From Arthrobacter sp. APC 3897 (lineage in GTDB: Bacteria; Actinomycetota; Actinomycetes; Actinomycetales; Micrococcaceae), in assembly GCF_030407495.1 (NCBI RefSeq), contig NZ_JASDDG010000017.1:22757-86756 (forward strand): a DNA stretch of 64,000 nt, in the 5' to 3' direction. Positions 17,377-26,906 of the stretch are shown in pieces. Below the pieces are notes generated by a model. The model was not told the origin of the DNA. It worked only from the letters and a program-made list of their open reading frames with translations, and searched no databases. Positions within the stretch are counted from its first letter, which is position 1, and each line of letters begins with the position of its first letter. A program made the position numbers and the translations under genes.

Positions 17377-18648
17377 TTATTCAGGCACGGCTGCAACGGC
17401 ACCCAGTTCGCCGGCGGCAACCCGGATGCGCAGACGCGCGGCGTCGGGAACGGCCGCCGCGTCACGGACCACGGAGCCGTCCGCAAGCTGCACGACGGCG
17501 TAGCCGCGGTCCAGCGTGTTCTGCGGCGACAGGGCGCGGACCTGCGCGCGCAGGTAGGCGATCCGGTCCGAGTCCCGCCGCACTTCGGCAGTGATGCAGG
17601 ACAGGGCGCGTCCGCGCAGCCGCGAGATGTCCTCCCGGCGCCCGTCCACCATGGTCTGGGGTGCTGCCATCACGGGACGGGACCGGATGTGGTTCAGCCG
17701 ATCGGTTTCCCGGCCGACGGTCAGCTCCACAATGCGCCGCAGCTGGGCCCGGGCCGCAGCAATGCGCTGCAGCTCTTCGCCCACATCCGGAACAATCCGC
17801 TTGGCCGCATCGGTGGGCGTGGAGGCCCTCAGGTCCGCGACCTCATCCAGGAGCGGCCGGTCCGCTTCATGGCCGATGGCACTGACCACCGGGGTCTGCG
17901 CGGCGGAGACCGCCCGGACCAGGTCCTCATGGCTGAAAGGCAGCAGGTCCTCCAGGGAACCGCCGCCGCGGGCAATCACAATCACGTCCACTTCCGGCAG
18001 GGCGTCCAGCTGGGCCAGTGCCCGGGTCACCTCCGCCACGGCGTTGACGCCCTGTACGGCAACCTCGCGAACTTCAAAGTCGACGGCCGGCCAGCGCAGG
18101 GACGCGTTGCGGATGACGTCCTTCATGGCATCGGAGTTGCGCCCGGTAATCAGCCCGATGCGGTTGGGCAGCAGGGGCAGCGGCAGCTTCCGGTCCTCCC
18201 GGAACAATCCTTCGGCGGCCAGGGACTGGCGCAGGCGTTCGATCCGGGCCAGGAGGTCACCGATGCCCACCGGGCGGATGTCCCGGGTCTGCATGGAGAG
18301 GCGTCCGGTCTTGACCCAAAAATCCGGTTTGACCTGGGCCACCACCCGGGCGCCGCGTTCCAGCGGCAGTTCCAGCCGGTTCATGACCGTGCTCCACACG
18401 GTCAGTGACAGCGAAATCTCCGCATCGACGTCGCGCAGCGTGATGTAGGAGGCGTTGGCCCGCTTGTTCAGCTCGATAATCTGCCCCTCCACCCAGGTAG
18501 CGGGGGCGCGGTCGATATAGCTTTTCAGGTTCCGCGACAGCAGCTGCAGCGGCCACGGATTCTCGGGACTGGTTTCCGCGGCGGTCTTCGGCAGGCTCGT
18601 CGCAGCGGCGGGCTCGTCGGGTTCGGTGCGGTCTATGGGGTCTTGCAT
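17377..18648 (-). CDS. xseA: Exodeoxyribonuclease VII large subunit
   Basis: 423 residues. The N-terminal OB fold (about 30-130) includes VEGQIIELNKRANASYITLRD-type DNA-binding strands. The catalytic region carries IGLITGRNSDAMKDV, IVIARGGGSLEDL and SAIGHEADRPLLDEVAD. A coiled-coil segment and the end DRGYAVVQ follow, as in the family. ATG 18648 fits the family start after a variable acidic N-terminus. The gene is divergent from the membrane-protein gene at 18.7 kb (64 bases apart), so both promoters lie in that gap. Confidence 0.96.
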   Translation of the reverse strand: MQDPIDRTEPDEPAAATSLPKTAAETSPENPWPLQLLSRNLKSYIDRAPATWVEGQIIELNKRANASYITLRDVDAEISLSLTVWSTVMNRLELPLERGARVVAQVKPDFWVKTGRLSMQTRDIRPVGIGDLLARIERLRQSLAAEGLFREDRKLPLPLLPNRIGLITGRNSDAMKDVIRNASLRWPAVDFEVREVAVQGVNAVAEVTRALAQLDALPEVDVIVIARGGGSLEDLLPFSHEDLVRAVSAAQTPVVSAIGHEADRPLLDEVADLRASTPTDAAKRIVPDVGEELQRIAAARAQLRRIVELTVGRETDRLNHIRSRPVMAAPQTMVDGRREDISRLRGRALSCITAEVRRDSDRIAYLRAQVRALSPQNTLDRGYAVVQLADGSVVRDAAAVPDAARLRIRVAAGELGAVAAVPE

Positions 18649-18712
18649 AAGTTAATGTCTATCAGGTGCCGCCCACAACGCGGGTTCCGCAACCAGAGTG
18701 AGGAAATACCCG

Positions 18713-19528
18713 ATGCGAACATTCGGCTCGGCCATCTTGGGTTTTGCTGCCGTCCTGCTGGCAGTCGCCGCCCTGTGCTCGGCGTGGGTCGCCGAGAACG
18801 TGGTGTCGGAAAAGGGTTTTGTGTCCCTCGTCCAGCCGCTGGGCACCGACGAAGCATTCCAGCGGGAGCTCGCGGAGGAGCTGGGGCAGCAGGTGACCGA
18901 AAGTGTCCAACTGCCCGACGCCGTGGCTTCTTTTGTGCAGCCGCTGATCACCAGCGCGGTACAGGGCGTGCAGTCGCTGCCCGGGTATCCGCAGGCCTGG
19001 GACGAGACGTTGGAGCGCTCGCACACCCAGACGTTCGACGGCGACGGCGGAGTCACCCTGGACCTCGCCCCCGTGGTGGGGCTGGTAACGAACGAGCTGG
19101 GCAGCGCCGCCGGGACGGAAGTGCCGGCACCGGAGCAGTCGCTGCTGGACCTGGGCAGTGCAGAACAGCGGGAAGAAATCGACTTCACAGCGAAGGCCGC
19201 CAACGCATGGCCCTATCTCGGACTGGGAGCGGGCATAGCAGCGGTGCTGTCCCTGCTGGTGGCGCGCAGCCGCGCAGGAGCCCTGGCCTGGATGGGGGCA
19301 GGGGCCCTGCTGGCAGGGGGAGCGCTGTGGCTTGCCGCCGGTTCCCTGTCCGCGCTTGCCGGCCGTCCTGCCTACAGCAGTGCCCTGGCTGAGACTTTTG
19401 CCGCAGCGTTCGCCGCGGAAGCCGGACCCAGCTTGCAGGCGTGGACGCTGCCGTTCATGGTAGGTGCGGCTGTGCTCCTGGTGCTGGGACTGCTGGTGCG
19501 TGCCATCGCCGGGTCCGGGCGGCGCTGA
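18713..19528 (+). CDS. Membrane protein of unknown function with large external loop
   Basis: 271 residues from ATG 18713, chosen because AGGAAA lies six bases upstream; GTG 18698 would add five residues. One helix (about 3-22) is followed by an external domain of about 145 residues (mostly acidic and hydroxylated), then three C-terminal helices. No enzyme motif is seen. The synteny between xseA and ispH is shared with other actinobacteria, where a membrane protein also occupies this place. Function not recognised. Confidence 0.75.
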   Translation: MRTFGSAILGFAAVLLAVAALCSAWVAENVVSEKGFVSLVQPLGTDEAFQRELAEELGQQVTESVQLPDAVASFVQPLITSAVQGVQSLPGYPQAWDETLERSHTQTFDGDGGVTLDLAPVVGLVTNELGSAAGTEVPAPEQSLLDLGSAEQREEIDFTAKAANAWPYLGLGAGIAAVLSLLVARSRAGALAWMGAGALLAGGALWLAAGSLSALAGRPAYSSALAETFAAAFAAEAGPSLQAWTLPFMVGAAVLLVLGLLVRAIAGSGRR

Positions 19529-19614
19529 GTGCTCTGATCCGGGAGCAATGCGCCGACAGCGGACGGAACGCGGCCGCGCGCATTCGGTGCCGGTCCACCC
19601 GATAGCATGGAGGC

Positions 19615-20694
19615 ATGACCAGCACTGCCGTTTCCGTGCCTATGCCCACCGTGCCGCGCAGGCGCCGCAGCCCGCAGGAGGTAGCCGCCGCAGCACCCGT
19701 CTCCGGTGACCGCCGCGTCCTGCTCGCCGCACCGCGCGGCTACTGCGCCGGCGTCGACCGCGCAGTCATTGCCGTGGAAAAGGCCCTGGAGGCCTACGGG
19801 CCGCCCGTGTACGTCCGCAAGCAGATTGTCCACAACCTGCATGTGGTCCACACCCTCGAGGAAAAGGGTGCCATCTTCGTCGATGAAACCGACGAGGTCC
19901 CGGAAGGGGCGCGGCTGATCTTCTCTGCCCACGGCGTCTCTCCCGCCGTCGTGCAGTCCGCCATGGACCGGAACCTGCAGACCATCGACGCGACCTGCCC
20001 GCTGGTGACCAAGGTCCACAAGGAAGCGGTGCGTTTTGCCCGCGACGACTTTGACATCCTGCTGATCGGACACGAAGGCCACGAGGAAGTCGAAGGCACC
20101 TACGGCGAGGCTCCCGAGCACACCCAGATTGTCAATGGTCCCGAGGATGTGGACAAAGTGGTGGTCCGGGATCCCAACAAGGTGATCTGGCTGTCCCAGA
20201 CCACTCTGAGCGTGGATGAAGCCATGCACACGGTGAACCTGCTGCGCAAGCGTTTCCCCACCCTGCAGGATCCGCCCAGCGACGACATTTGCTACGCCAC
20301 CTCCAACCGGCAGGCTGCCATCAAGAAGATCGCCCCCGAGGCCGATCTGGTGCTGGTGGTTGGGTCTGCGAACTCCTCGAACTCCGTACGGCTGGTGGAG
20401 GTTGCGCTGGAATACGGTGCCAAGGCCTCGTACCGCGTGGACTTCGCCAATGAAATTGACGAGAGCTGGTTTGAGGGCGTTGCCACTGTTGGCGTGACGT
20501 CCGGCGCATCCGTGCCGGAAAACCTGGTGCAGGACGTCCTGCACCTGCTGGCTGAGTACGGTTACGGCGACGTCGAGGAAGTGGTCACGGCGCAGGAAGA
20601 CATCATCTTCTCCCTGCCCAAGGAAATCCGCGCCACCCTCAAAGCCATGGGCGATACCTCGCGCGGTCTGGGCGGGCGGCGCGCCGGAGCCTGA
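19615..20694 (+). CDS. ispH: 4-hydroxy-3-methylbut-2-enyl diphosphate reductase
   Basis: 359 residues. IspH catalyses the last step of the MEP pathway, making IPP and DMAPP. Three cysteines binding the iron-sulfur cluster are visible: C44 in [10 protein letters not shown]128 in [11 protein letters not shown] and C226 in [23 protein letters not shown] and GANSSNS-like VGSANSSNS binding segments are present. The first ~30 residues are a variable extension, so a later start is possible, but no better one is seen. It is 22 bases upstream of ychF. Confidence 0.97.
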   Translation: MTSTAVSVPMPTVPRRRRSPQEVAAAAPVSGDRRVLLAAPRGYCAGVDRAVIAVEKALEAYGPPVYVRKQIVHNLHVVHTLEEKGAIFVDETDEVPEGARLIFSAHGVSPAVVQSAMDRNLQTIDATCPLVTKVHKEAVRFARDDFDILLIGHEGHEEVEGTYGEAPEHTQIVNGPEDVDKVVVRDPNKVIWLSQTTLSVDEAMHTVNLLRKRFPTLQDPPSDDICYATSNRQAAIKKIAPEADLVLVVGSANSSNSVRLVEVALEYGAKASYRVDFANEIDESWFEGVATVGVTSGASVPENLVQDVLHLLAEYGYGDVEEVVTAQEDIIFSLPKEIRATLKAMGDTSRGLGGRRAGA

Positions 20695-20716
20695 GCGGCA
20701 CCGGTATGATTGCAAC

Positions 20717-21802
20717 GTGGCTCTTACTATTGGCATCGTCGGCCTGCCCAACGTCGGCAAATCAACCCTGTTCAATGCGCTGACCCGTAACAACGTTCTG
20801 GCGGCGAACTATCCGTTCGCCACCATCGAACCGAACGTCGGCGTCGTATCGCTTCCTGACCCGCGGCTGGCCAAGCTGGCCGAAATTCACGGTTCCGCGC
20901 GCATCCTTCCGGCAACCGTGTCCTTTGTGGACATTGCCGGCATCGTCAAGGGCGCGTCGGAAGGTGAAGGACTGGGCAACCAGTTCCTTGCCAACATCCG
21001 CGAGGCCGAGGCGATTGCCCAGGTGATCCGCGTGTTCGATGACCCCGACGTCATCCACGTGGACGGCAAGGTGGATCCCCGCTCGGACATGGAGACCATC
21101 AACACCGAACTAATCCTGGCTGACCTGCAGACGCTGGAAAAGGCGATTCCGCGGGTGGAGAAGGAGGTCAAGATCAAGAAGCGCGAGCCCGCGCAGCTGG
21201 CTGCCATGCAGGCCGCCCAAGCTGTCCTGGAGCGCGGCGACACCATCTTCTCCTCCGTGGAGAAGGACAAGCTGGAGATGGAGCACCTGCGCGAGCTGAG
21301 CCTGCTCACCGCCAAGCCGTTCATCTACGTGTTCAACGTGGACGACGCCGTGCTGGGCAACCCGGAGCGCCAGGAAGAGCTGCGTTCCCTCGTGGCTCCG
21401 GCAGATGCCATCTTCCTCGATGCCAAGCTCGAAGCCGACCTGGTGGAGCTGGATGAAGAAGAAGCCCGCGAAATGCTCGAGATGAGCGGCCAGGAAGAGT
21501 CCGGCCTGGACAAGCTGGCCCGTGTCGGCTTCCACACCCTGGGCCTGCAGACCTACCTGACGGCCGGTCCCAAGGAAACCCGCGCGTGGACCATCCGCAA
21601 GGGCGACACCGCCCCGCAGGCTGCCGGCGTCATCCACACCGACTTCCAGCGAGGCTTCATCAAGGCCGAGGTTGTCTCCTTCGATGACCTCGCCGAGGCC
21701 GGTTCCATGGCCGAGGCCAAGTCCCGCGGCAAGGTTCGCATCGAAGGCAAGGACTACGTCATGGCCGACGGCGACGTGGTGGAGTTCCGCTTCAACGTCT
21801 AG
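20717..21802 (+). CDS. ychF: Redox-regulated ribosome-binding ATPase YchF
   Basis: 361 residues from GTG 20717. An OBG-family P-loop protein that prefers ATP. Motifs: G1 GLPNVGKST (about 8-16), G3-like DIAGIVKGAS, and a G4 region with NVDDA in place of NKxD, which explains ATP preference. A coiled-coil helical domain follows, and a TGS domain closes the protein (GDTAPQAAGVIHTDFQRGFIKAEV region). It follows ispH by 22 bases and ends at a clear terminator. Confidence 0.97.
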   Translation: MALTIGIVGLPNVGKSTLFNALTRNNVLAANYPFATIEPNVGVVSLPDPRLAKLAEIHGSARILPATVSFVDIAGIVKGASEGEGLGNQFLANIREAEAIAQVIRVFDDPDVIHVDGKVDPRSDMETINTELILADLQTLEKAIPRVEKEVKIKKREPAQLAAMQAAQAVLERGDTIFSSVEKDKLEMEHLRELSLLTAKPFIYVFNVDDAVLGNPERQEELRSLVAPADAIFLDAKLEADLVELDEEEAREMLEMSGQEESGLDKLARVGFHTLGLQTYLTAGPKETRAWTIRKGDTAPQAAGVIHTDFQRGFIKAEVVSFDDLAEAGSMAEAKSRGKVRIEGKDYVMADGDVVEFRFNV

Positions 21803-21819
21803 ATTTTTCCTGAACCAAG

Positions 21820-21857
21820 AAATGCCGCCCTCCGTTAAGTTTCGGGGGCGGCATTTT
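21820..21857 (+). terminator. Intrinsic terminator after ychF
   Basis: AAATGCCGCCC (21820-21830) pairs with GGGCGGCATTT (21846-21856), 11 bp, followed by T residues. It begins 18 bases after the ychF stop. Confidence 0.85.
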
Positions 21858-21952
21858 CGTAGGTATGAGGGAAAGGGTGCAGGAGCGTGACTCCCACGGT
21901 GAGGGAGAGGCTTGGGTCCGAAGGGCGATGCTGCCCCTGCTAGCCTCGCTTC

Positions 21953-23443
21953 ATGCGCAAAACGTCGGCACGAACTCCCAAGACCGCTGCAGGGGAGCGC
22001 GTACTGATCCTGTCCGCAGGGGTGGGGTCCGGGCATAACAGTGCCGCGGCAGCGGTCCAGCAGGCGTGCGCCGCGCGTGCCGACGTCGCCGAGGTTCAGG
22101 TACTGGACGTGCTGCAGGTCAGCAGCGTGCTGTACCGGGCGCTGCTGAACAAGGGCTACTTTGTCCTGGTCGAGGGCCTGCCGTGGCTGATTGACTGGGG
22201 CTACGACATCAGTGACCGTCCCTTCCGGCGCCGGGGCCCGATAGACCCCTGGACACGGATGAACTCCGTTCCGGTCATCGATGCGATCAAGCGGTTCCGC
22301 CCGACCGCGATTGTCTGCACACATTTCCTGCCCGCCCAGCTGCTGGCGTCGCTGCTCCTTCGCGGCGTGACCAAGGCGAAGACCGCCGTCGTGACGACGG
22401 ACTATGACTTCCAGGGACTGTCACTTACCGGCGCGTTCCACGCGCTTTTCCTGGCCCGCGAGGAGGGGCGGGTGGAATTGATGGCGCTGGGCCTGCCCTC
22501 CGACCGCGTCGCGGCCCCCGGGATTCCCATTGCTCCGCAGCCGGAGGCCGCGCCCGAACGCGATACAGCCGAGCCCCCGATGCTGCTGATCTCCGCCGGC
22601 GCGAGCGGCGGCGACTACGCTGTTTCGGTCGTACGGCAGACGCTGCACATGCGCTCGCCCTTCACCGCGACTGTCGTATGCGGACGCAATGATGCACTGC
22701 GGGAGCGTATCGACGATCTCGTGGCACCCGCCGGAGACCGCTACCGCGTGCTCGGTTTCACGACGGAGATGCCGGAGTTGCTGCGCCGCGCGGACCTGTT
22801 TGTGGGCAAGCCCGGCGGGTTGTCAGTGTCGGAGTGCATGGCTGCCGGGCTGCCCATGGTCCTGGTGAACCCCATTCCGGGGCAGGAGGTCCGCAACGGC
22901 GACTACCTGCTGGAGCAGGGGGCGGCGGTCCGCTGCAACTCTCCCGCGACAATCGGCTGGAAGATCGACGAGGTGCTGCGCGAGCCGGGCCGCCTGCAGC
23001 GAATGCAGGCCGCGGCGCACAGAACGGGCCGACCCGATGCTGCTGCGGATGTGCTGTCCGGGCTGCTGGACGGGCCGTCCCGTCCGCTGGTCGTATCCCG
23101 CGCGGCACAGAAGACAATCCTCTCCGCGAGCGAGGAGCGCGTTGTCGCGACCGATCTAAGCGGACCATCCGCGCTGGTCCGGTTGATCGATTCGGCTGCA
23201 GGCAGCACGGTTGCCCTGCTGCAGGCTGAGGAGCTGGAGGATTTGCAGCAGCGGTACGGAACCTCGGACGGGGGCCTGGTGCTCCGGCGCGGCCAAGCGT
23301 TCAGGTCGCTGAGGCGGGAGGAGCGGCGGCTGCTCCGCGCCATCCTGGGGCAGGATGACATCCTGTCTGTCCGCGTTCAGAGAGCCCGTCCTCATCGGCG
23401 GGTTCCTCAGGGCACCGCAACGGGACCGCGTCCGCCCAGCTGA
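21953..23443 (+). CDS. Glycosyltransferase of the MGDG-synthase / processive diacylglycerol glucosyltransferase type (GT28)
   Basis: 496 residues. The N-terminal domain begins LILSAGVGSGHNSAAAAV (about 17-34), the donor/acceptor motif of MGDG synthases and UgtP-like enzymes. The C-terminal half is a GT28 domain with SAGASGGDYAV and VGKPGGLSVSECMAAGLPMV, the UDP-sugar-binding stretch. It would transfer sugar onto a membrane diacylglycerol. A further ~110 residues follow the catalytic part, rich in Arg and Glu. The last 143 bases overlap the convergent glycosidase gene, and its last ~20 residues are basic and unlike a normal family end, which suggests a lost stop codon. Confidence 0.8.
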   Translation: MRKTSARTPKTAAGERVLILSAGVGSGHNSAAAAVQQACAARADVAEVQVLDVLQVSSVLYRALLNKGYFVLVEGLPWLIDWGYDISDRPFRRRGPIDPWTRMNSVPVIDAIKRFRPTAIVCTHFLPAQLLASLLLRGVTKAKTAVVTTDYDFQGLSLTGAFHALFLAREEGRVELMALGLPSDRVAAPGIPIAPQPEAAPERDTAEPPMLLISAGASGGDYAVSVVRQTLHMRSPFTATVVCGRNDALRERIDDLVAPAGDRYRVLGFTTEMPELLRRADLFVGKPGGLSVSECMAAGLPMVLVNPIPGQEVRNGDYLLEQGAAVRCNSPATIGWKIDEVLREPGRLQRMQAAAHRTGRPDAAADVLSGLLDGPSRPLVVSRAAQKTILSASEERVVATDLSGPSALVRLIDSAAGSTVALLQAEELEDLQQRYGTSDGGLVLRRGQAFRSLRREERRLLRAILGQDDILSVRVQRARPHRRVPQGTATGPRPPS

Positions 23444-25559
23444 CCGGGCTGTGCTGGCCGGCGAGCAGGGCCCAGTCGCCGGAGCGGGGGAACCAGCGCC
23501 GGGTGTCTGGATCGCGCTGCAGTGTGGGACCCGCATCCAGGGAAACCCGCACCGTTGTCTCCGCGCCGGGGTGCAGTGTCACCTTTTGGAAGCCCAGAAG
23601 CTGGGCCACCGGTCTGGGAACTGACACATCCGCGGCGTAGATCTGGACAACGGTGGAGCCCTTGCGGTTACCCGTGTTCGTTACGAGCACGTCAGCGGTG
23701 CCGCCCGTGTTGTCGAAGCGATGCCCGCGAAGGCGGTGTTCAAACCTGGTGTAGCTCAAGCCGAACCCAAACGGGAACGCCGGCGTGTGTCCGTCGCCGT
23801 CGAGCCGGCGTTGACCCCACTTGTTGTCGTACACGACGGACTTCGCCGTGCGGTCAAACGGCGGCAGATGCGCGGGGTCCGCGGGCAGCACAAACGGCAG
23901 CCGTCCGCCGGGTTCCGCAGCACCGGTCAGCACATCTGCCAGCCCCCGGCCGCCTTCCATACCGCCGTACCAGGCGAAGACAAGCGCGGGCGCTAGGTCC
24001 CGCCACTCCTCGGTGAGGATCGCACTGCCGCCGATCAGTACGACGACGGTCCGCGGGTTCGCGGCCGCGACGGCGCGGATGAGGCGCACATCGGAGGGGC
24101 GCAGGTTCAGCGAGCTGCGGTCCCCGCCCCGGACGAACCGCGACGCCAGATGCGCGAGACCAATGACGACCCGGCGGAGGGGTCCCGCGCGAAAGGCCCG
24201 GCCGAGCACACCGACGTCGACGCCGCCGGTGACAACGGACTCGCCCTCGTCATGCTGGTCCAGGCCGACGACGACGACGGCCGTGTCCGCGGCGGCCGCC
24301 AGCGCGGCGGCGGTGCGTTCCTTCCGACCTGACGCAGCCGTGATGCGCACCCGGGGGAGCGCCTCGCGCAGCCCCTGCAGCGGCGAGACCGTGGCGGGAG
24401 GCCGGACTCGTGACGAGCCGTGATCGCCCAGGTTCGCCCGGGCCGCGAGCCGCCCGATCACCGCGAGCCGGCCGGTAGCGGGAGCCAGCGGCAGGAGCGG
24501 TGCATCGCCAAGAACTTCATTCTTCAGCAGCACAATGGACTCCACGGCGACCCGGCGGGCCAGCGCCCGGTGGGCGGGGGAGGCGATGAGGGCAGCGCTC
24601 GGCGTCGCCAACTCCCGGGTGGCGGCATGCTGCACGCTGGTGCGCAGGATGCGGCGCGCAGACTGCAGCACAGTGGCGCGGGCCAGCTCTCCGCTGCGCA
24701 GCGCGGCAGGCAGGTCACGTGCGCGAACCAGCCGCAGCGGCATCTCCACGTCCATCCCGGCCTGCAGGCTGGAGACGGCGTCGTGGGTGCCGAACACCCA
24801 GTCGCTGGTCACAAAGCCCGGGAAGCCCCACTCATGCCGCAGCACATCGGTGAGCAGGGCGTGATTGACATCCATGTACTCGCCCCGCACCCGGTTGTAG
24901 GAACTCATCACCGAGTCGGCGCCGGCGTCCACAACCGCCTTGAAATGCGGCAGGTACACCTCGTGCAGGGCATGGTCGTCGACCGACACATCAACCTCGA
25001 AGCGCTCGTCCTCCATCGAGTTGAGCGCGAAGTGCTTCACGCATGCCATTGCGTGGACCCGTACGCCCCGGGTCATTGCTGATCCCATCCGGCCGGTGAG
25101 CACCGGATCCTCCCCGTAGCACTCCTGCGCCCGGCCCCACGCGGGGTGGCGGAGCAGATTCACGCAGATGGACGCGGAGTAGTTGGCGCCCCGCGCCCTG
25201 GTTTCCAGACCGACGGCGAGCCCGACCTGTTCCTCCAGTGACGGATTCCAGGTGGCGGCCCGCGCCATCGTCACGGGGAAGGCGGTGGAGGCGCCAATCA
25301 CGACTCCGCGGCCACCGTCGCTGAAACGTATGCCCGGGATGCCAAGCCGAGGCACCGCTCCGGCCACGAACGGCCGCCGGTGCAGCAAAACCGGGATGAG
25401 CGGGAGCAGCGGTCCGGGGGAATCGCCGTCGAGCAGGCCTAGCAACTCCCTGTCCGTCATCCGCTTGATCAGTTGTTCGGCGGCTTCATCCGCGTTGAGT
25501 TCGCCGGCCCGGACTGCCCGGACCGCTTCGGGGTAGGCGCTCGCCGTCGTCATCTTCAT
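23301..25559 (-). CDS. Glycoside hydrolase family 3 (beta-glucosidase-like)
   Basis: 752 residues, cytoplasmic (no signal peptide). The GH3 N-terminal barrel has the family signatures KHFALNSME and VTSDWVFGTHD, the aspartate of SDW being the expected nucleophile. The C-terminal sandwich domain has LLKNE and AWYGGMEGGRGLADVL. A fibronectin-III-like domain (FGFGLSYTRFEH, then VTNTGNRKGSTVVQIY) closes it. Substrate is probably a beta-linked glucoside, unproven. The last ~35 residues, after the conserved end, are encoded in the stretch shared with the oppositely oriented glycosyltransferase gene. ATG 25559 is chosen as the only start aligning with the family. Confidence 0.9.
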   Translation of the reverse strand: MKMTTASAYPEAVRAVRAGELNADEAAEQLIKRMTDRELLGLLDGDSPGPLLPLIPVLLHRRPFVAGAVPRLGIPGIRFSDGGRGVVIGASTAFPVTMARAATWNPSLEEQVGLAVGLETRARGANYSASICVNLLRHPAWGRAQECYGEDPVLTGRMGSAMTRGVRVHAMACVKHFALNSMEDERFEVDVSVDDHALHEVYLPHFKAVVDAGADSVMSSYNRVRGEYMDVNHALLTDVLRHEWGFPGFVTSDWVFGTHDAVSSLQAGMDVEMPLRLVRARDLPAALRSGELARATVLQSARRILRTSVQHAATRELATPSAALIASPAHRALARRVAVESIVLLKNEVLGDAPLLPLAPATGRLAVIGRLAARANLGDHGSSRVRPPATVSPLQGLREALPRVRITAASGRKERTAAALAAAADTAVVVVGLDQHDEGESVVTGGVDVGVLGRAFRAGPLRRVVIGLAHLASRFVRGGDRSSLNLRPSDVRLIRAVAAANPRTVVVLIGGSAILTEEWRDLAPALVFAWYGGMEGGRGLADVLTGAAEPGGRLPFVLPADPAHLPPFDRTAKSVVYDNKWGQRRLDGDGHTPAFPFGFGLSYTRFEHRLRGHRFDNTGGTADVLVTNTGNRKGSTVVQIYAADVSVPRPVAQLLGFQKVTLHPGAETTVRVSLDAGPTLQRDPDTRRWFPRSGDWALLAGQHSPVSWADAVPLRCPEEPADEDGLSERGQTGCHPAPGWRGAAAAPPASAT

Positions 25560-25850
25560 GGACTAGATTCTGCACCCTGTCCGGTTCGGGCAGTGGAGCG
25601 TGCTCACGATGCATTGGTGGCTGCAACAGCCCACGTTGCATTTTTCGGAGCTTTCTCCACCGTGACCAGCAGGCGGATGCCCTGCAAAGGCAGCGAGGAA
25701 GTGATCTCTTGGCCCGTGCCGTCCTCGCTGAAATCGCGGCTGGTATTCCACCGTACGAAAACGCATGTGAGCATCATTCCTTGCAACTAAGGGCATGAAA
25801 AGTGTCGGATATAAGCGGTCTGACGTCCTTGGGGCGGTAGTCTCCGCGTT
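25560..25850. other. Intergenic region (about 290 bases) with no secure gene
   Basis: It lies between the divergent starts of the GH3 gene and the low-GC orphan. On the minus strand a frame of about 56-60 codons (25604-25786) has moderate GC at third positions and a beta-like C-terminus, but AAGGA touches its ATG and no family is recognisable. Promoters for both flanking genes are expected here; no convincing -35/-10 pair was found. The base composition falls toward 25.8 kb. Confidence 0.4.
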
Positions 25851-26246
25851 ATGACTTACGATATTTTGGCGTTCGACCCCGGCAGCGTGACTGATGTCGA
25901 TTTTCCTGCTTGGTGGAATGAACAATCACGTTGGGCGGAAAGCCATTCATATGATGACGCAGCCGTAACAACCCCCTCATTGAGTAACTTTTACAATGAG
26001 CTGATTCAAACCTTTCCTCCGATGAACGGCCCAGATTCCCCAACGGATGCGCAGCTCGACCAGAATCCCGACTTGGAAGATCGGCTCACTGACTATTCGA
26101 TTGGAACGGCTGTGGTCTACGGGGCGTTCGCGTGGAGTCAAAAGCCGGAAGCGCGGGAGCTTTTCACTTCACTGGCTTCGAAGCATGGCGTTGCTGTCAC
26201 CTTGGTAAGCGACGCCGGAGAAATCCTGCGACCGCCCGGACAATGA
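25851..26246 (+). CDS. Conserved protein of unknown function, low-GC
   Basis: 131 residues, soluble and acidic. It begins MTYDILAFDPGSVTD and contains WWNEQSRWAESHSYDDAAV, FYNELIQTFPPMNGP and DYSIGTAVVYGAFAWS. I recall this pattern from a widespread family of single-domain bacterial proteins of unknown function, some of them near toxin or immunity genes; that recollection is not verified. The gene is clearly less GC-rich than its neighbours (AT-rich third positions), suggesting recent transfer. It stands alone; the next gene converges on it after 15 bases. Confidence 0.75.
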   Translation: MTYDILAFDPGSVTDVDFPAWWNEQSRWAESHSYDDAAVTTPSLSNFYNELIQTFPPMNGPDSPTDAQLDQNPDLEDRLTDYSIGTAVVYGAFAWSQKPEARELFTSLASKHGVAVTLVSDAGEILRPPGQ

Positions 26247-26261
26247 CCTTGGACATGCGCC

Positions 26262-26906
26262 CTAGTGCCCCACGGTGAACCTCTGTCGAGGATGTGCGTG
26301 ATTCTCGATCTCGTCGACGAAGGCAAGCGCGAAGTCGGTACCGGAGATTTCTGAGGAGCCGTCATCCTTGGTCACCAGGATGTCGCCGCCCGTCCGGTAG
26401 GTACCGGTGGCCTCGCCCGGAGCGAAAACACCGAAGAGAGCTGCCGGGCTGACATAGAACCAGTCGAGGTCCTCGGGTGTCTGCCGCAGTGCCTCGAGAA
26501 CTTCGGCGTGCGCCAGAGCTTCGGGCTTCCAGTCATCGACGAAGTCCGGTGTGTCGACCAGCCTCGGACCATCTTCCGCGACCAGCGACGAACCTGCCCC
26601 GCCAACGAAGGCGAGGCGTGCGCCGCCGCTGCGCGCGGCTTCGACCAGCTGCGGCATGTGGGCGGCAAGCGGAGCCCCGTCGACGTCGGCTCCGTGCACC
26701 GCCACGATGAGGACATCAGCGTCGGCGGCCGCCGCGGTGAGCACTTCCGGGGAAGCCAGCGAACCCGTGCGGTATTCGACTCCGTCCAGCGGCTCCTCAG
26801 GTGCATTGCGGGCGTAGGAGATCACCTGATGCCCGCGGGAAGCCGCCTCGCAGGCGATGTGTCCGCCGGCGTAGCCGGTTCCGCCGAAGATCACTACTCG
26901 TGCCAT
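26262..26906 (-). CDS. NAD(P)-dependent oxidoreductase / epimerase-like protein
   Basis: 214 residues from ATG 26906, with AAGGAGAG at the right distance; the longer frame is not supported. The Rossmann motif GGTGYAGGHIA is at residues ~7-17, followed by LIVAVHGADVDG and FVGGAGSSLV. It resembles the atypical SDR proteins that bind NAD(P)H (NmrA/YwnB-like). Substrate unknown. It shares a 172-base divergent region with the acetyltransferase gene at 27.1 kb. Confidence 0.85.
   Translation of the reverse strand: MARVVIFGGTGYAGGHIACEAASRGHQVISYARNAPEEPLDGVEYRTGSLASPEVLTAAAADADVLIVAVHGADVDGAPLAAHMPQLVEAARSGGARLAFVGGAGSSLVAEDGPRLVDTPDFVDDWKPEALAHAEVLEALRQTPEDLDWFYVSPAALFGVFAPGEATGTYRTGGDILVTKDDGSSEISGTDFALAFVDEIENHAHPRQRFTVGH

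Noticed and set aside
18649..18712. Possible LexA-type box (GGTTCCGCAACC) before xseA
   Set aside because: It does not match the actinobacterial GAAC-N4-GTTC box and the arms are only 4 bp.
25604..25786. Possible 56-60-codon gene on the minus strand
   Set aside because: Third-position GC is only moderate, AAGGA lies directly against the ATG, and nothing is recognisable; kept only as a note on the intergenic region.
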